Shown: piece by piece, positions 47,581 through 60,030 of the stretch
Layout: each line of letters opens with the position of its first letter
Numbering within the stretch: position 1 is the stretch's first letter
Origin: Artemia franciscana
Taxonomy: Eukaryota; Arthropoda; Branchiopoda; Anostraca; Artemiidae
NCBI RefSeq assembly: GCF_032884065.1
Contig: NC_088867.1
Location: 59,338,317-59,402,316, forward strand
DNA: 64,000 nucleotides
Reading direction: 5' to 3'
Translations under genes and position numbers: made by a program
Notes under the pieces: model-generated
Database searches by the model: none
What the model saw: only the letters and a program-made list of their open reading frames with translations
What the model was told of the DNA's origin: nothing

Positions 47581-47689
47581 TATTATATAAACTAAGGTCT
47601 GTAAGCAGGTTATGTTTCATTAGGATTAACGTAACTTCACTTTTTGGGTGTATTTTGTTTAATTAACAAGTAGCAAAAATAGGAAGGAA

Positions 47690-47915
47690 GCAGACAATGA
47701 TGGCATATAACCAAAACTAGTGAAATTGTAGAAGAGCCCTAGATGAACCTATATTTGAACTTATGTCATGTGTCTGGGATGAAGAAAAAGTACCAAATGA
47801 ATTGTTGAAGGGATTAATTGTCAAACATTTCAAAAAAAGAGAAACAGCTTAATGCAATAATTGGGACAATTCAAATATTCGAAGAATTCAATTGATGGCA
47901 AGTCCAACTACATAT
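47690..47915 (+). mobile_element. LINE RT fingers fragment
   Basis: The plus-strand translation includes VWDEEKVPNELLKGLIVKHF and CNNWDNSN, matching from memory the EEKVPNEW..GLIVKLPKKG..CNNWRG block of RTE-like RT. It ends where the Helitron begins, so the Helitron probably landed in it. Confidence 0.65.
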
Positions 47916-47932
47916 AGTATACTAGCTGTTTG

Positions 47933-48010
47933 GGTGGCGCTTCGCGCTACCCCAACACCTAGTTGGTGGGGGCGCTTTGCCCCCCCCCCTGCGCGTAAGT
48001 CGTTACGCGC
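47933..48010 (-). other. three stacked hairpins at the Helitron 3' end
   Basis: GGTGGCGC TTC GCGCTACC (47933-47951) is the terminal hairpin next to CTAG. Further inward are a GGGGGC..GCCCCC hairpin around 47967-47983 and a perfect GCGCGTAA GTCG TTACGCGC hairpin at 47991-48010. The first is the usual Helitron terminator signal. Confidence 0.8.
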
Positions 48011-48239
48011 CATTGTAGTTGTGTCCCTGTGTACCACCTATGAATATAGATAGATTTATTTATGTGTTTTGACCTACGTAAAACTTGCGAATATACAACA
48101 TTCTTGGCTTTCCCATTGTCTGTGCATATACAAAGCCTTATGTACTTATAATGACGTCATATGCAAACGCTCTTTTTACAAACAAATAAACTCGTTTTTT
48201 TTACACAACTCGTTTTTATATAGATAGATACAATACAAA

Positions 48240-48566
48240 TTAACTGCGTAAAACTTGCGAATATACAACATTCTTCGCTGTCCAATTGTCGCTGTATATA
48301 AATAGATTGTCAGGTTTACCGACCCTTGAACATGCAACATACAATTGTCCATGGGAAAAACAATCAGTATTAAGATCTATACCACATTTTTCTAATGATT
48401 GACCTTGAGCTTTGTTGATGGTGATTGCAAATGCTAATCGAATTGGGAATTGCAATCTTTTAAATTGAAAAGGCAGATCCGTTGGAATCATGGGAATGCG
48501 AGGAATAAGAACAGCCTCACCCTCAAAAGGCCCTGTCAAGATTGTGGCCTCTATTACGTTTTCCAT
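48240..48566 (-). pseudogene. Helitron helicase C-terminal motifs
   Basis: RLAFAITINKAQGQSLEKCG and GQLYVACSRVGKPDNLFIYS are motifs V and VI of Pif1-type helicases. The frame is shifted relative to the main helicase ORF by the homopolymer at 48569-48578. Confidence 0.9.
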
Positions 48567-50860
48567 TGTTTTTTTTTTACGGCAAGTCGCGTGTCATTGC
48601 AAAGCTTTGGTGGGTTTATGTTACGTAACAATATTATTGGTACGCCTATTTTTAGATGTAGCACGTGTGGTGGAAACCCTGAAAGATCCACGGAATTTAA
48701 AAATTCAGATGGATAATTAACCGCCTCATTTGGTTCCAAAATCTTGGTCAAAACAACATGGTTGATTTCATGGACGTCTATATTTTTGGGTGCAAGAATC
48801 GCTCTTTCACTTAGCCATTTATTATTTTTGTAATTGTTTAGAATATTCGGGAATACTTTTTCAATCAATTCATTTTTGGACGTCACTAAATTACAAAATT
48901 CAGCAGGTAGTTGTATACGTCCTGAAATTGAGTCTACTGGGAGCTTTCCGTTTCCAATTGCCAGCAATTGATCTGAAAATGTTTGACCAGAGCCATCGTT
49001 TTGCAATCGGACACGCATATTTGTAGTTAATTTTAATGTTTTTACGTGTGCCCATAAATTAGAATTTTTCAGGCAAGCATTCATTTCGTCTGCAGGGGTT
49101 GATCTAGGTATTATAGGTAATGTTTGCCTGAAATCTCCCGCAAGCAATATTAATGTGCTGCCAAAGGGTTTCGAATTCCCTCGCAAATCTTTCAAACATT
49201 GATCCAGAGCCTCGAGCGATTTTTTGTGTGCCATTGTGCACTCGTCCCAAATGATAGGTTTGCATTGCTGCAATACTTTACCCATCCCAGATGATTTGGA
49301 AATGTTGCACGTGAGAGTTTCTGTAGAATGCAAATTCAGAGGCAATTTCAAAGCGGAATGAGCAGTTCTTCCACCAGGCAGCAACGTTGCGGCTATTCCG
49401 GACGACGCAATTGCCAAGGCTATATCATTTTTTGATCGAATTGATGCCAGAATCAGTTTTATCACAAACGTTTTACCAGTACCTCCTGGAGCATCCAAAA
49501 AGAAAATTTTTCCAACGTTGTTATCGACACAATGCATTATCGTATCATAAATGTCTTTTTGTTCCGACGTTAACTTGGAAATGTTATTTTGTACATACGA
49601 CAATAGATCACTCGTACTGTAACTTTGTTCACGATCTAATTCTACACATGTCGAAACAGCAGTGGTACGATTAGGTGAAGGCATTCCCAAATCCTGAAGA
49701 GGTTTGTTTGCCATACATACGCACAAATCTTCTATAATAACTAAAGTGTAGTTATAAATTTCTGATGTAAAATCAAAAGTCATATCTGACGTCTCTAACC
49801 GTTTTCGATGGAGTATATCTTCGGACATTTTCGATTTATATTTTCCCCATAATTCTGTAGGAGCTGAAGGAGAGCAAGTTGTTAGTATGATTCCAAACAA
49901 TGCACGAATTTGACTTGGAGTTGACGTTTCGCACGCGTCATTGATGCAGTTATCCCAGTGTTGGTCATTCTCCAATAAATTCAGAGCTTGGCATGCACTA
50001 CGGTAAGTGTCATGTATAGTACCGTTTACAGTTCTCAAATACTCAAAGGACGTCAGACCGGGTACATTCACCAAAAGCAGGCGTAGAAAGAAGCATTCAT
50101 GTTGATTGGGGTGAACGGTGTAGAGTCTTCCTATCGTGTTATCTTTGAAGATGGTAGGTTGGCCGTCGACTGACTTACCCTGTTTTCGACGTTCAATTAC
50201 TTTATGTTTAGTATTCCACGTGTAATACGAAGGCACTTTAGTATACAGCAGTTTTTTTGCAAAAGAATCATTTTTGCGTAGCGAAAAGAAAGCAGTTAAC
50301 TTTGTATCCGGTGGATTCAGGGCTCTTTGTTGCACGTTGGATTCCGAAAAATAAACACGTTGACCATTCTGTAAATGTACCGCTAAGTGAACAACAGCTG
50401 GACTTCGTTCATGTATCGGAAATGAAAGAATTCGCCAAACAGCTTCATTACTGCTTATGTATCTTCCAGCCTGATATTGTACGATTTCGTCGATATCTTT
50501 GATTTCGGACTGCAAGCCAAAAACTGCCATGTCACTGCCTTTGTTGAAGTATTTATATATGTATTTGATTGCCTTTACGGAGTTACAGTATTCAACGTTT
50601 ATGTGTGCATTCAATGTTTTTGATAATAATGGGGAATATGGAACAACCCACTTGTTATCTACTTCGATGGTAGTACCGTTACGCTTCTTTATTATTGCTG
50701 TTTTACCGCCATCTTCAGTAGATCTTCTTCTATATTGTGGGTAACCATCATTGCCAGTAATTGTGTTGGGTACTAAAAGTCGAGGATATTGCTTTGTGCA
50801 CCTTCCTTTGGCCATGCATGGTGAATTTTCGTTCAGTGCACTGCAAGGTCCATGTATCAT
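48554..50860 (-). pseudogene. Helitron Rep C-terminus and Pif1-like helicase
   Basis: It starts MIHGPCSALNENSPCMAKG (Rep continuation), with paired tyrosines in AIKYIYKYFNKG. Then come the helicase motifs: Walker A DAPGGTGKTFVIKL, Walker B PIIWDECTMAHK, motif III LLAGDFRQTLPII and LTTNMRV. The 768-codon frame is unbroken. It ends at a T10 run (48569-48578, plus strand). Confidence 0.9.
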
Positions 50861-51515
50861 ATTTTTTTACAACAATATCATATAACCCCTTATCGACATT
50901 TTCATCAGGTATTTCAGCGGAAATCACATCATCAATTTCATTAGAAGTAATTTTATAATGTAGCCAGATTAGTATATGTGCGTGTGGCAATCCTCGTTTT
51001 TGCCATTCCACTGAGTACATCCAGCATCGCACTGACCCAAACACTTCAAGTTTTACTGTGTAGTTTATCAGTGATTTCAACTTTTGCCGGAAGACACGGG
51101 CCGTAATGTCATGTCTATGAACCGCCGATTGTCCTTGAAGTAAAAGCTGTTGTATCTCGTCCCAAGATTGATTACATGTAAATGTAATAAATAAATCTGG
51201 ACGACCATAGAGACGAACATACGCAATAGCATCTTGAGCATATTCATGCATATGACGGGGACTGCTAGCATATAACGAAGGTAAAATCGTTAATCTTCCA
51301 ACGTTTGTGGTATTACCGTCATTTACAACTGCATCTCGCAAATGAATGTATTGTTCTGAGCGGAGCTTGGTCTGATTCAGACGGATAAATAGCAAACGTT
51401 CTGATTCAATTTTTGCATACATATCAACGATGTATTGGTGAAACAATTGACGGCATTTTAAAATATAATTGTCTTCATCCTGCCGAATCATTAGTCTATA
51501 GGAATAATAATGCAT
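50748..51515 (-). pseudogene. Helitron Rep (HUH nuclease) domain
   Basis: The segment reads ILKCRQLFHQYIVDMYAKIE, TILPSLYASSPRHMHEYAQD, RPDLFITFTCNQSWDEI and the two-histidine motif KRGLPHAHILIWLHY. These are the Rep motifs that bind the metal ion. The frame drifts off after DIVVKK at an A7 run (T7 on the plus strand near 50862-50868). The catalytic tyrosines lie in the next frame (VKAIKYIYKYFNKG). Confidence 0.9.
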
Positions 51516-51549
51516 TGCTCTACATTTCTTTGAGAAGCTGTATATCCCT

Positions 51550-52240
51550 CTACAAAGTCTAAACCTGAATTTCTCTACGCCATGTTACAGCACCAGATAA
51601 ATATTTCAGAGGAACAAGAAAAAGGACTAAAAACTTACTTGAAAACGATAGCTGATAAGTATTTCGACTATACTCCCTTAGAAACACATAAATTTGCATA
51701 CACTTGTGACTTTATTAGGAGTATAAAAGTACCAGATAACAGGAAATGCAAAGGTAGTGGAGACAGTGGAGGAATTTTACGTAAAGATTGGTACGGTGGT
51801 TTTATGGATCGCCTTAAAACTCTATCAGTAAGAACGCCAGAAGGTACAAGCTTGTAACGGGCAACTGCTTTCAACCGTCACAGTGTAGGAGCTTGGCCAT
51901 GGTTTGCGCTGGTGGTAATGCATTGGGAACACAGTCCCTCCTCTACTTATTGCTCCTCCCCACACTGCTCACAAACTACAGTCTCTAGAAAGGACAGTCA
52001 TGGGGTGCCTTAAGGCCTGCTACAACAAGGAAGTCGCAAGTTTTATGACTGCCCATAACTGTGAAACTATATCAGTCTATAATATTGCTGAGCATGGGGT
52101 CTATCCCATCAACAGAGATGTCTTCAAGGATAATGAGTTCCTCTCCTCATGTGTCTCAGACAGAATGCCTACCATATCTAATGAAGCACTAACCAGGGAA
52201 GTTTCTATGCTCAGCGCAAGTCATGTGTAACATTTAGACC
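51550..52240 (+). mobile_element. pogo/Tigger-like transposase remnant
   Basis: The first part (51582-51857) has the CENP-B-type HTH ending LRKDWYGGFMDRLKTLSVRT and PEGTSL, then a stop where the family continues; RATAFNRHSVG follows in frame. The last part (about 51950-52230) has APPHTAHKLQSLERTVMGC and VYPINRDVFKDNEF, the end of the DDE domain. The central catalytic region between about 51890 and 51950 is deleted. The family call is from remembered motifs. Confidence 0.8.
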
Positions 52241-52426
52241 CCTTCTTTAGCATAAACCCTGAAGCAGATACAGCACGCGTTCTGTCTCTAAATGAGATCA
52301 AAGGTCAGCAGATGATTTTTTAAATGAGATCGCCCATGCAAACTGCTTTCCAAAAGACTCAACACAAAAAAAAATCAACAGGAAAAAATATGAAATTTGT
52401 CAAATCTCTCTCCTTTTTTTTTTCAG

Positions 52427-53013
52427 ATATTTGACAAGACTGGATAAAGACCATTAATTGAAAAAAGGATAAAATGAATGAACCTTAGATAAAGATAGAA
52501 ATAATGCTGGAAATATAATGTGGCTAGTTTAATTGAAGAATGATCGCTTTAAAGTATAATTGAATAGAAGATAACGGTTTCTATTATTTCACAGAATTAT
52601 TAAGTTCAAGAAGAATCTTTTGCATTAGCAGCCTGTTGAAAACTACTGTTACCTCAGTATTGCCTGTGGACTTAACAGGGGCCCTTAACAGGAGTGGACT
52701 TAATAAGATATTTGAATTTATAGATTTGACGACATGTGAATTTATTGAGCTATTTATGGTCCAATTTGAAATTATCGCCACATATCTCTCAAAGTTGCTT
52801 ATCAATCAGGTCAGTAAGTTTTCTTCAGACATTTGACAAGATTTGAAAAAAACATTAATTGAAGGAAGGATAAAATAAATGAACTACAGATAAAAATAGA
52901 AATAATGCTGGAAATATAATGTGGCTAGTTTACTAGAAGAATAATGGTGCTTTAAAATATAACTGAATAGAAGATAAAGTTCTCTATTATTTCACAGAAT
53001 TATTAAATTCAAG
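52427..53013. repeat. ~185-bp direct duplication just upstream of RASA1 exon 2
   Basis: 52427-52612 and 52826-53013 align closely, about 400 bp apart. Shared phrases are AGAAATAATGCTGGAAATAT, AATGTGGCTAGTTTA and TCTATTATTTCACAGAATTA. A weaker trace (TGGCTAGTTTAATTG, then TATTTCACAGA) lies at 58186-58240 in the next intron. Confidence 0.85.
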
Positions 53014-53083
53014 AAGCTATGGCTGCTGTGAGTTTACTTACTATATCAATGCTTTGATCTAATGAAAATTTTATATTTCTAAG

Positions 53084-53233
53084 GTGGTATCACGGCAGAC
53101 TTGACAGATATACGTCTGAAGAACGACTGAGAGAGTTCACCAAACTTGGAAGTTATCTTGTTCGGGAGTCTGATAGACGACCTGGATCTTATGTTCTTTC
53201 GTTCCTTGGACGAACGGGTATCAACCATTTTCG
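53084..53233 (+). CDS. RASA1: RASA1/vap RasGAP: exon for the first half of SH2-1
   Basis: The acceptor TTTCTAAG and donor CG|GTAAGA bound 150 bases. The translation WYHGRLDRYTSEERLREF, GSYLVRESDRRPGSYVLSF, GRTGINHFR matches the first SH2 domain of RASA1 almost word for word. The phosphotyrosine-binding arginine is in YLVRES. SH2 domains recruit RasGAP to phosphorylated receptors and p190RhoGAP. Codon halves join both neighbouring exons correctly. Confidence 0.95.
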
Positions 53234-54290
53234 GTAAGATTTGTTATATATGTCACCGTATCGCTTTTATGCCATGCTCATTTTTCTAGATGCAAAGGGT
53301 GTCTATGTTTGACTCATGCACATCCTATTTGTCGGGTTCTTTGAAATTACAGGCGAGGGGGGTGAGGGGCGAGGGGGGGGGATAATAGAAGCCTAGTAAA
53401 ATAAGTATAGTTTATTTCTAAGCATGATTGTAGTTTATCTGATTGGCTGTGTCACTTTTTGTTCCTTAGATTAGAAGATCCTATTATGTTTTTTGGTGGG
53501 TTGCAGGGAGGAGGGGTAAATCCTCACATTTTATAATATTATAATCTTCTTATCATTTGTCTTGCTATCTACAGTAGCAACAACAAAAGCAATATCATTT
53601 AGTATTCAGTTCGAGACTCCTTCCAAATAGGCCTATAATATGTCCTATGGTGACAACTGCGTCTCCAAGTCTTTTAGGTGAGAATTGATTTTTAGTAATC
53701 ATAGTAATTATTGCCTGTTTTAGCGAACATTGATTGGTAAGTAATCATAATTTTTTTGCTAGATAAAATGGCTAAAATATGTCAGTTGCTTAATTGGATG
53801 AACTAAAAATAAAATTTCTTTGTTAAATGTTTTTTTTCTTTTTTTTATTGTTTGTCTTTTTCGTATGAGAAGCGTTGTCAGATGTAACGAATTAGCTTTC
53901 CTTACCCATTTTCACGTTAGAACTTAGCAACACTGGCAGGATTTTAATACTGTCCTAAAAACTTCACTGTGTTGAAAAAAAAAAAAAAATTAAAAAGGTT
54001 TGGTTTTCAAGTATGATCAGGTCTAAGATATGTCCAGGGAATTTTTTTTTTATTTAATCTTTGGTACTTAAACAAATGATCATTAAAATTAAAATCAAGG
54101 GTGCAATCCTTCAAGACAAAATTTCATTAACACATAATTTACGAGTGAAATAAACGGTGCCTCTGTTTACTGTCAGTGAGAATATGCAGGATCTGTCGGT
54201 GCTGGGTTTTGTAGAATATGGAGATCAACAACTTAACTCTCATATACCTTGACCAGCATCCTGAGTACAGTCGGAAAAATTGCTAAAGCA
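53234..54290. other. intron sequence with G-run, nothing recognised
   Basis: Contains a G-rich patch near 53360-53382 and simple A/T runs. No exon or transposon was identified. Confidence 0.45.
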
Positions 54291-57200
54291 ACTAGTACTT
54301 AAGAATCTAAAGAATGCTGAACTAGAGCACTAGGTAAAACCAAATTATCAGCAAGTCAGAGGTTATTATTGCGAAAGAAAGCGAAAAGTTCATCCCTATA
54401 GGCTGTAGGCCTACTAGTACTTGCTAATCGACGGTAAACAACTAGTACTTAAGAATCTGAAGAATGTTGAACTAGAGCACTAGGTAGAACCAGATTATCA
54501 GCATGTCAGAGGATATTATTGCGACAGAAAGCAAAAAGTTTATCCCTATAGGGGGTAGACCAAGTAGTACTTAAGAATCTACGGTAAATTACTAGTACAT
54601 AAGAATCTAAAGAATGTTGAACTAGAGCACTAGGTAGAACCAGATTATCAGCAAGTCAGAGGTTTTTATTGCGAAAGAAAGCAAAAAGTTCATCCCTATA
54701 GGCTGTAGGCCTACTAGTACTTGAGAATCGACGGTAAACAACTAGTACTTAAGAATCTGAAGAATGTTGAACTAGAGCACTAGGTAGAACCAGATTATCA
54801 GCAAGTCAGAGGTTTTTATTGCGAAAGAAAGCAAAAAGTTCATCCCTATAGGCTGTAGGCCTACTAGTACTTGAGAATCTACGGTAAATAACTAGTACTT
54901 AAGAATCTAAAGAATGATGAACTAGAGCACTAGGTAGAACCAGATTATCAGCAAGTCAGAGGTTATTATTGCGAAAGAAAGCAAAAAGTTCATCCCTATA
55001 GGCTGTAGGCCTACTAGTACTTGAGAATCGACGGTAAACAACTAGTACTTAAGAATCTGAAGAATGTTGAACTAGAGCACTAGGTAGAACCAAATTATCA
55101 GCATGTCAGAGGATATTATTGCGACAGAAAGCAAAAAGTTTATCCCTATAGGCGGTAGACCTAGTAGTACTTGAGAATCTACGGTAAGTAACTAGTACTT
55201 AAGAATCTAAAGAATGATGAACTAGAGCACTAGGTAGAACCAGATTATCAGCAAGTCAGAGGTTATTATTGCGAAAGAAAGCAAAAAGTTCATCCCTATA
55301 GGCTGTAGGCCTACTAGTACTTGAGAATCGACGGTAAACAACTAGTACTTAAGAATCTGAAGAATGTTGAACTAGAGCACTAAGTCGAACCAAATTATCA
55401 GCATGTCAGAGGATATTATTGCGACAGAAAGCAAAAAGTTTATCCCTATAGGCGGTAGACCTAGTAGTACTTGAGAATCTACGGTAAGTAACTAGTACTT
55501 AAGAATCTAAAGAATGATGAACTAGAGCACTAGGTAGAACCAGATTATCAGCAAGTCAGAGGTTATTATTGCGAAAGAAAGCAAAAAGTTCATCCCTATA
55601 GGCTGTAGGCCTACTAGTACTTGAGAATCGACGGTAAACAACTAGTACTTAAGAATCTGGTTAATGTTGAACTAGAGCACTAGGTCGAACCAAATTATCA
55701 GCATGTCAGAGGATATTATTGCGACAGAAAGCAAAAAGTTTATCCCTATAGGCGGTAGACCTAGTAGTACTTGAGAATCTACGGTAAGTAACTAGTACTT
55801 AAGAATCTGAAGAATGTTGAACTAGAGCACTAGGTCGAACCAAATTATCAGCATGTCAGAGGATATTATTGCGACAGAAAGCAAAAAGTTTATCCCTATA
55901 GGCGGTAGACCTAGTAGTACTTAAGAATCTACGGTAAGTAACTAGTACTTAAGAATCTAAAGAATGATGAACTAGAGCACTAGGTAGAACCAGATTATCA
56001 GCAAGTCAGAGGTTATTATTGCGAAAGAAAGCAAAAAGTTCATCCCTATAGGCTGTAGGCCTACTATTACTTGAGAATCGACGGTAAACAACTAGTACTT
56101 AAGAATCTGAAGAATGTTGAACTAGGGCACTAGGTCGAACCAAATTATCAGCATGTCAGAGGATATTATTGCGACAGAAAGCAAAAAGTTTATCCCTATA
56201 GGCGGTAGACCTAGTAGTACTTGAGAATCTACGGTAAGTAACTAGTACTTAAGAATCTAAAGAATGATGAACTAGAGCACTAGGTAGAACCAGATTATCA
56301 GCAAGTCAGAGGTTATTATTGCGAAAGAAAGCAAAAAGTTCATCCCTATAGGCTGTAGGCCTACTAGTACTTGAGAATCGACGGTAAACAACTAGTACTT
56401 AAGAATCTGAAGAATGTTGAACTAGAGCACTAGGTCGAACCAAATTATCAGCATGTCAGAGGATATTATTGCGACAGAAAGCAAAAAGTTTATCCCTATA
56501 GGCGGTAGACCTAGTAGTACTTGAGAATCTACGGTAAGTAACTAGTACTTAAGAATCTACAGAATGATGAACTAGAGCACTAGGCAGAAACAGATTATCA
56601 GCAAGTCAGAGGTTATTATTGCGAAAGAAAGCAAAAAGTTCATCCCTATAGGCTGTAGGCCTACTAGTACTTGAGAATCGATGGTAAACAACTAGTACTT
56701 AAGAATCTGAAGAATGTTGAACTAGAGCACTAGGTCGAACCAAATTATCAGCATGTCAGAGGATATTATTGCGACAGAAAGCAAACAGTTTATCCCTATA
56801 GGCGGTAGACCTAGTAGTACTTGAGAATCTACGGTAAGTAACTAGTACTTAAGAATCTAAAGAATGATGAACTAGAGCACTAGGCAGAAACAGATTATCA
56901 GCAAGTCAGAGGTTATTATTGCGAAAGAAAGCAAAAAGTTCATCCTTATAGGCTGTAGGCCTACTAGTACTTGAGAATCGACGGTAAACAACTAGTACTT
57001 AAGAATCTGAAGAATGTTGAACTAGAGCACTAGGTCGAACCAAATTATCAGCATGTCAGAGGATATTATTGCGACAGAAAGCAAAAAGTTTATCCCTATA
57101 GGCGGTAGACCTAGTAGTACTTGAGAATCTACGGTAAGTAACTAGTACTTAAGAATCTAAAGAATGATGAACTAGAGCACTAGGTAGAACCAGATTATCA

Positions 57201-57720
57201 GCAAGTCAGAGGTTATTATTGCGAAAGAAAGCAAAAAGTTCATCCCTATAGGCTGTAGGCCTGCTAGTACTTGAGAATCGACGGTAAACAACTAGTACTT
57301 AAGAATCTGAAGAATGTTGAACTAGAGCACTAGGTCGAACCAAATTATCAGCATGTCAGAGGATATTATTGCGACAGAAAGCAAAAAGTTTATCCCTATA
57401 GGCGGTAGACCTAGTAGTACTTGAGAATCTACGGTAAGTAACTAGTACTTAAGAATCTAAAGAATGATGAACTAGAGCACTAGGCAGAAACAGATTATCA
57501 GCAAGTCAGAGGTTATTATTGCGAAAGAAAGCAAAAAGTTCATCCCTATAGGCTGTAGGCCTACTAGTACTTAAGAATCTACGGTAAGCAACTACTACTT
57601 AAGAATCTAAAGAATGTTGAACAAATGCACTAGGTAAATCCAAATTATCAGCAAGTCAGAGGCTATTATTGCGACAGAAAGCAAAAAGTTCATCCCTATA
57701 AGCAGTAGGCCTACTTTTGA
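54291..57720. repeat. 150-bp satellite array, 23 units, with 300-bp dimeric higher order
   Basis: The marker AAGAATCT falls at 54301, 54451, 54601 and so on, every 150 bp, to 57601 with no length change. Two variants alternate. Type A has GCAAGTCAGAGGTTATTATT and GGCTGTAGGCCTACTAGTAC. Type B has GCATGTCAGAGGATATTATT and GGCGGTAGACCTAGTAGTAC. The alternation slips once (two B units at 55651 and 55801). Each unit carries two ACTAGTACTT words 28 bp apart. The edge units are the most diverged. It lies in the RASA1 intron and encodes nothing. Confidence 0.98.
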
Positions 57721-59640
57721 TCCAACTCAACTTCAGATCAACGGTAATTAATACCCTAAAAAAACAGGGAAGAGGCTGCTAGCCCAGAATATTTGTAACT
57801 GTAAATAAGGAAATCTGGCAAACCCTTCACAGCACCTATTGGTTTATAAATATTAATTCAAATTTACTTTACCAATTTACCTTACTTTATTAATTTACTA
57901 TTACTTTACATCAAATTTACTTTACTATGCCTAATAGGCGCAGTCTGCACGCAGTTGTCATCAATTTCAACATGATCAAAGACCAACCATTAAATGGTTG
58001 CCCTTGAAAAGTGTTGTAGTCCAACATCTTGTGACGGTCCAAGTAATCGAACAAACTTGGTAGTTAGATTTTCCAAAACACCCGAAGTTAATTAAAACAG
58101 CATTGCTTCTGAAGAAGGATCGACTGGTGAGTATCACAATGAAATGATTTGCTTCGCCTGAAGACGTGAGAAGCACCAGTTATAACTGGCTAGTTTAATT
58201 GTCACTATTAGCAAACTAGGGATAGAAACTATTCTATTTCACAGACTAGGCAGCAGTACCCTAAACGAAGAATTGAAAAAAATACATCCATTTCAGACGA
58301 TACTTTGGACCATTGGAGACACATTCGCTCGTAAACTGAAAGAATGATTTGAGCAAGCCTTAAAACTAATAATTTAGACCTTTAAAACACAGCAACTTGA
58401 TTGACATTGAGAAGGCTTATATGTTCTTTCTGCTTTTGCTGTGTTTCGATTCCTGTTTTTGGTGTTTTGTCACTGATTAGGCTGCTAATCCTACTGACCA
58501 AGGGACCCTGGAAGCTACATTACGGAAGGCAAACCCAGGAGCGCTCTCAGGTGTTCCAAAATTTTCATACTTTTGATGGTGGTATCTCGATTGTATTCCA
58601 GAATAACAGTAGGAACAACATGCGGGGCAGTCGTAAAAAGGGCGTCAGGGACTAATATCCAGATGGGGGGGGGGATAAATTGTCACATTGGGATTTGAAA
58701 TGCAGACCAGTTACAGCAAAAACTCAAAGTGAAATTGTTAGAATACGAAGTATATTTAATTTATGGTTGTGCCCAGGTCGAGTTTCAACAAAGTCAGAAA
58801 GGTGTTCTAACCACTTTGCCACTAAAGATTCTGCTTAGAGAGGCACTATCTTAGCATTTGTAATATTAATTAATATTAATTAAAATTAAATTAATATTAA
58901 TTACAAATTTAGATTATTAATCTAAAGCTCTTTACTCATACTTAAGCTCTTTATACTTGGACCTTAAGAATCAAAGTAAGAGAATGTTTTACGGAGCGAC
59001 ATAAGAATGTGGGAATTAACAAGGCATAACAGCCCAGAAACTAAAAATCTTCTCCTTTTAGATCAATATTTTCAGTTATTTGTTGGTTCTTTAGACCCTG
59101 GAAATTCTCCCCTTTTTTCCATATTTACTAGTATGTATACATAGATTAAAAACAAGAAATTATGTGGAATTAGGAGTTTTTGTGACCAAAATGAAACCTA
59201 GCTGAGAATTTGGGCTATTTGACCAATCCAAAATAAAATGTCTTAGTAAATAAGCTAACTCAGAATAAAAAGTCTTGACAAAAGATAAGCTGAAAATCTA
59301 AAATAAAATGTCAGAGTAAATAAGCTAACTTCATCTTATTTAATCTTAAACTTTCTTGAAGTTCTGAAGCCAAGGATTTTATAATTTCGTGTTTTAACTT
59401 TTATTAAGAAATTCTATAATCTTAACTTTTCGTTGATTTTGTTTTTTAGTCTGTCTTCTTTTTTTACTGAAAACGGCTATCTGTCATAAAGCTGAAATAT
59501 TTGCATTGTTTTCGTATTAATCAATTTCTTCGCAAAAACTCCATTCCACATATTTTATTATTTTTTATGATGAAAAGGCAGTGTTGTCTTCACCTGTGCT
59601 TATGATAATATGAAACCTATCCTTGCACGTCTAACGGCTC
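57721..59640. other. gene-free intron stretch
   Basis: No exon seen. Minor repeats are an AT palindrome built of TTAATATTAATTA units at 58857-58905 and a duplicated AAAATGTC..AGTAAATAAGCTAACT segment near 59235 and 59305. Confidence 0.5.
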
Positions 59641-59649
59641 ATTGTAGAA

Positions 59650-59700
59650 GGATGGCCGTATGTGGCGACTCCTGCTCAATATTGATCAATTGTTCTATTT
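59650..59700 (+). pseudogene. vestigial copy of the 5' end of RASA1 exon 3
   Basis: After a CATTGTAG acceptor-like site the sequence GCCGTATGTGGCGACTCCTG matches the true exon (GCCGTATGTGGTGACTTCTA at 63260) with the same distance and codon phase from the AG. The match fades after about 45 bases. It would read RMAVCGDS compared with RITAVCGDF. Confidence 0.5.
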
Positions 59701-59869
59701 TTCAATAATTCAGAGAAAGAAAAAGAAATACAAAAATAGATAAATATATTAGATACGTTAAAAAGATTAAATAAGTCAAATAGAGTCCAATTAGTCCTGT
59801 GAAAAAAAGAGAAAGGAAATAAAAACTTGTTAGAAGCCAGCAAAGTTTTTTGAAGGTTTTGGGATCACG

Positions 59870-60030
59870 AAATTTAAATTTGAAAACACAAAAACGGGGC
59901 CTCATTTGGAAAGTGTTTTCAATTTTCCAGGGATTCTTCCGACCAGTCTTACTGAGAAAACTCCTTTCCTATGTATGTGTATGTATGTACAGACTTACAT
60001 TATAAAACGGCTTCACACGTATATGTTAAA
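59870..60030. repeat. diverged duplicate of the intron segment before RASA1 exon 3
   Basis: ACGAAATTTAAATTTGAAAA and the following ~130 bp align with ACAAAATTTAAACTTGAAAA at about 63085-63230. The large element at 60034-63036 separates the two copies. Confidence 0.5.

Larger units (their letters stand above)
47922..51540 (-). mobile_element. Helitron, 3' end intact, 5' end lost
   Basis: On the minus strand the element ends in CTAG followed by host T, the standard Helitron terminus, with a hairpin nine bases before it. The coding order is Rep (51515-50748), Rep end plus helicase (50860-48554), then helicase end (48566-48240). Helitrons move by rolling-circle replication using the HUH nuclease and the helicase. 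The N-terminal part upstream of KKCRAMHYYSYRLM is missing, and no 5' TC end was found. Two frame breaks both lie in homopolymer runs. Confidence 0.9.

Noticed and set aside
51668..51874. Minus-strand ORF over the pogo remnant
   Set aside because: Antisense shadow of the HTH domain.
54291..57720. Regular repeats that could suggest a CRISPR-like array
   Set aside because: Units are contiguous 150-bp copies with no variable spacers, and the context is eukaryotic; it is a satellite.
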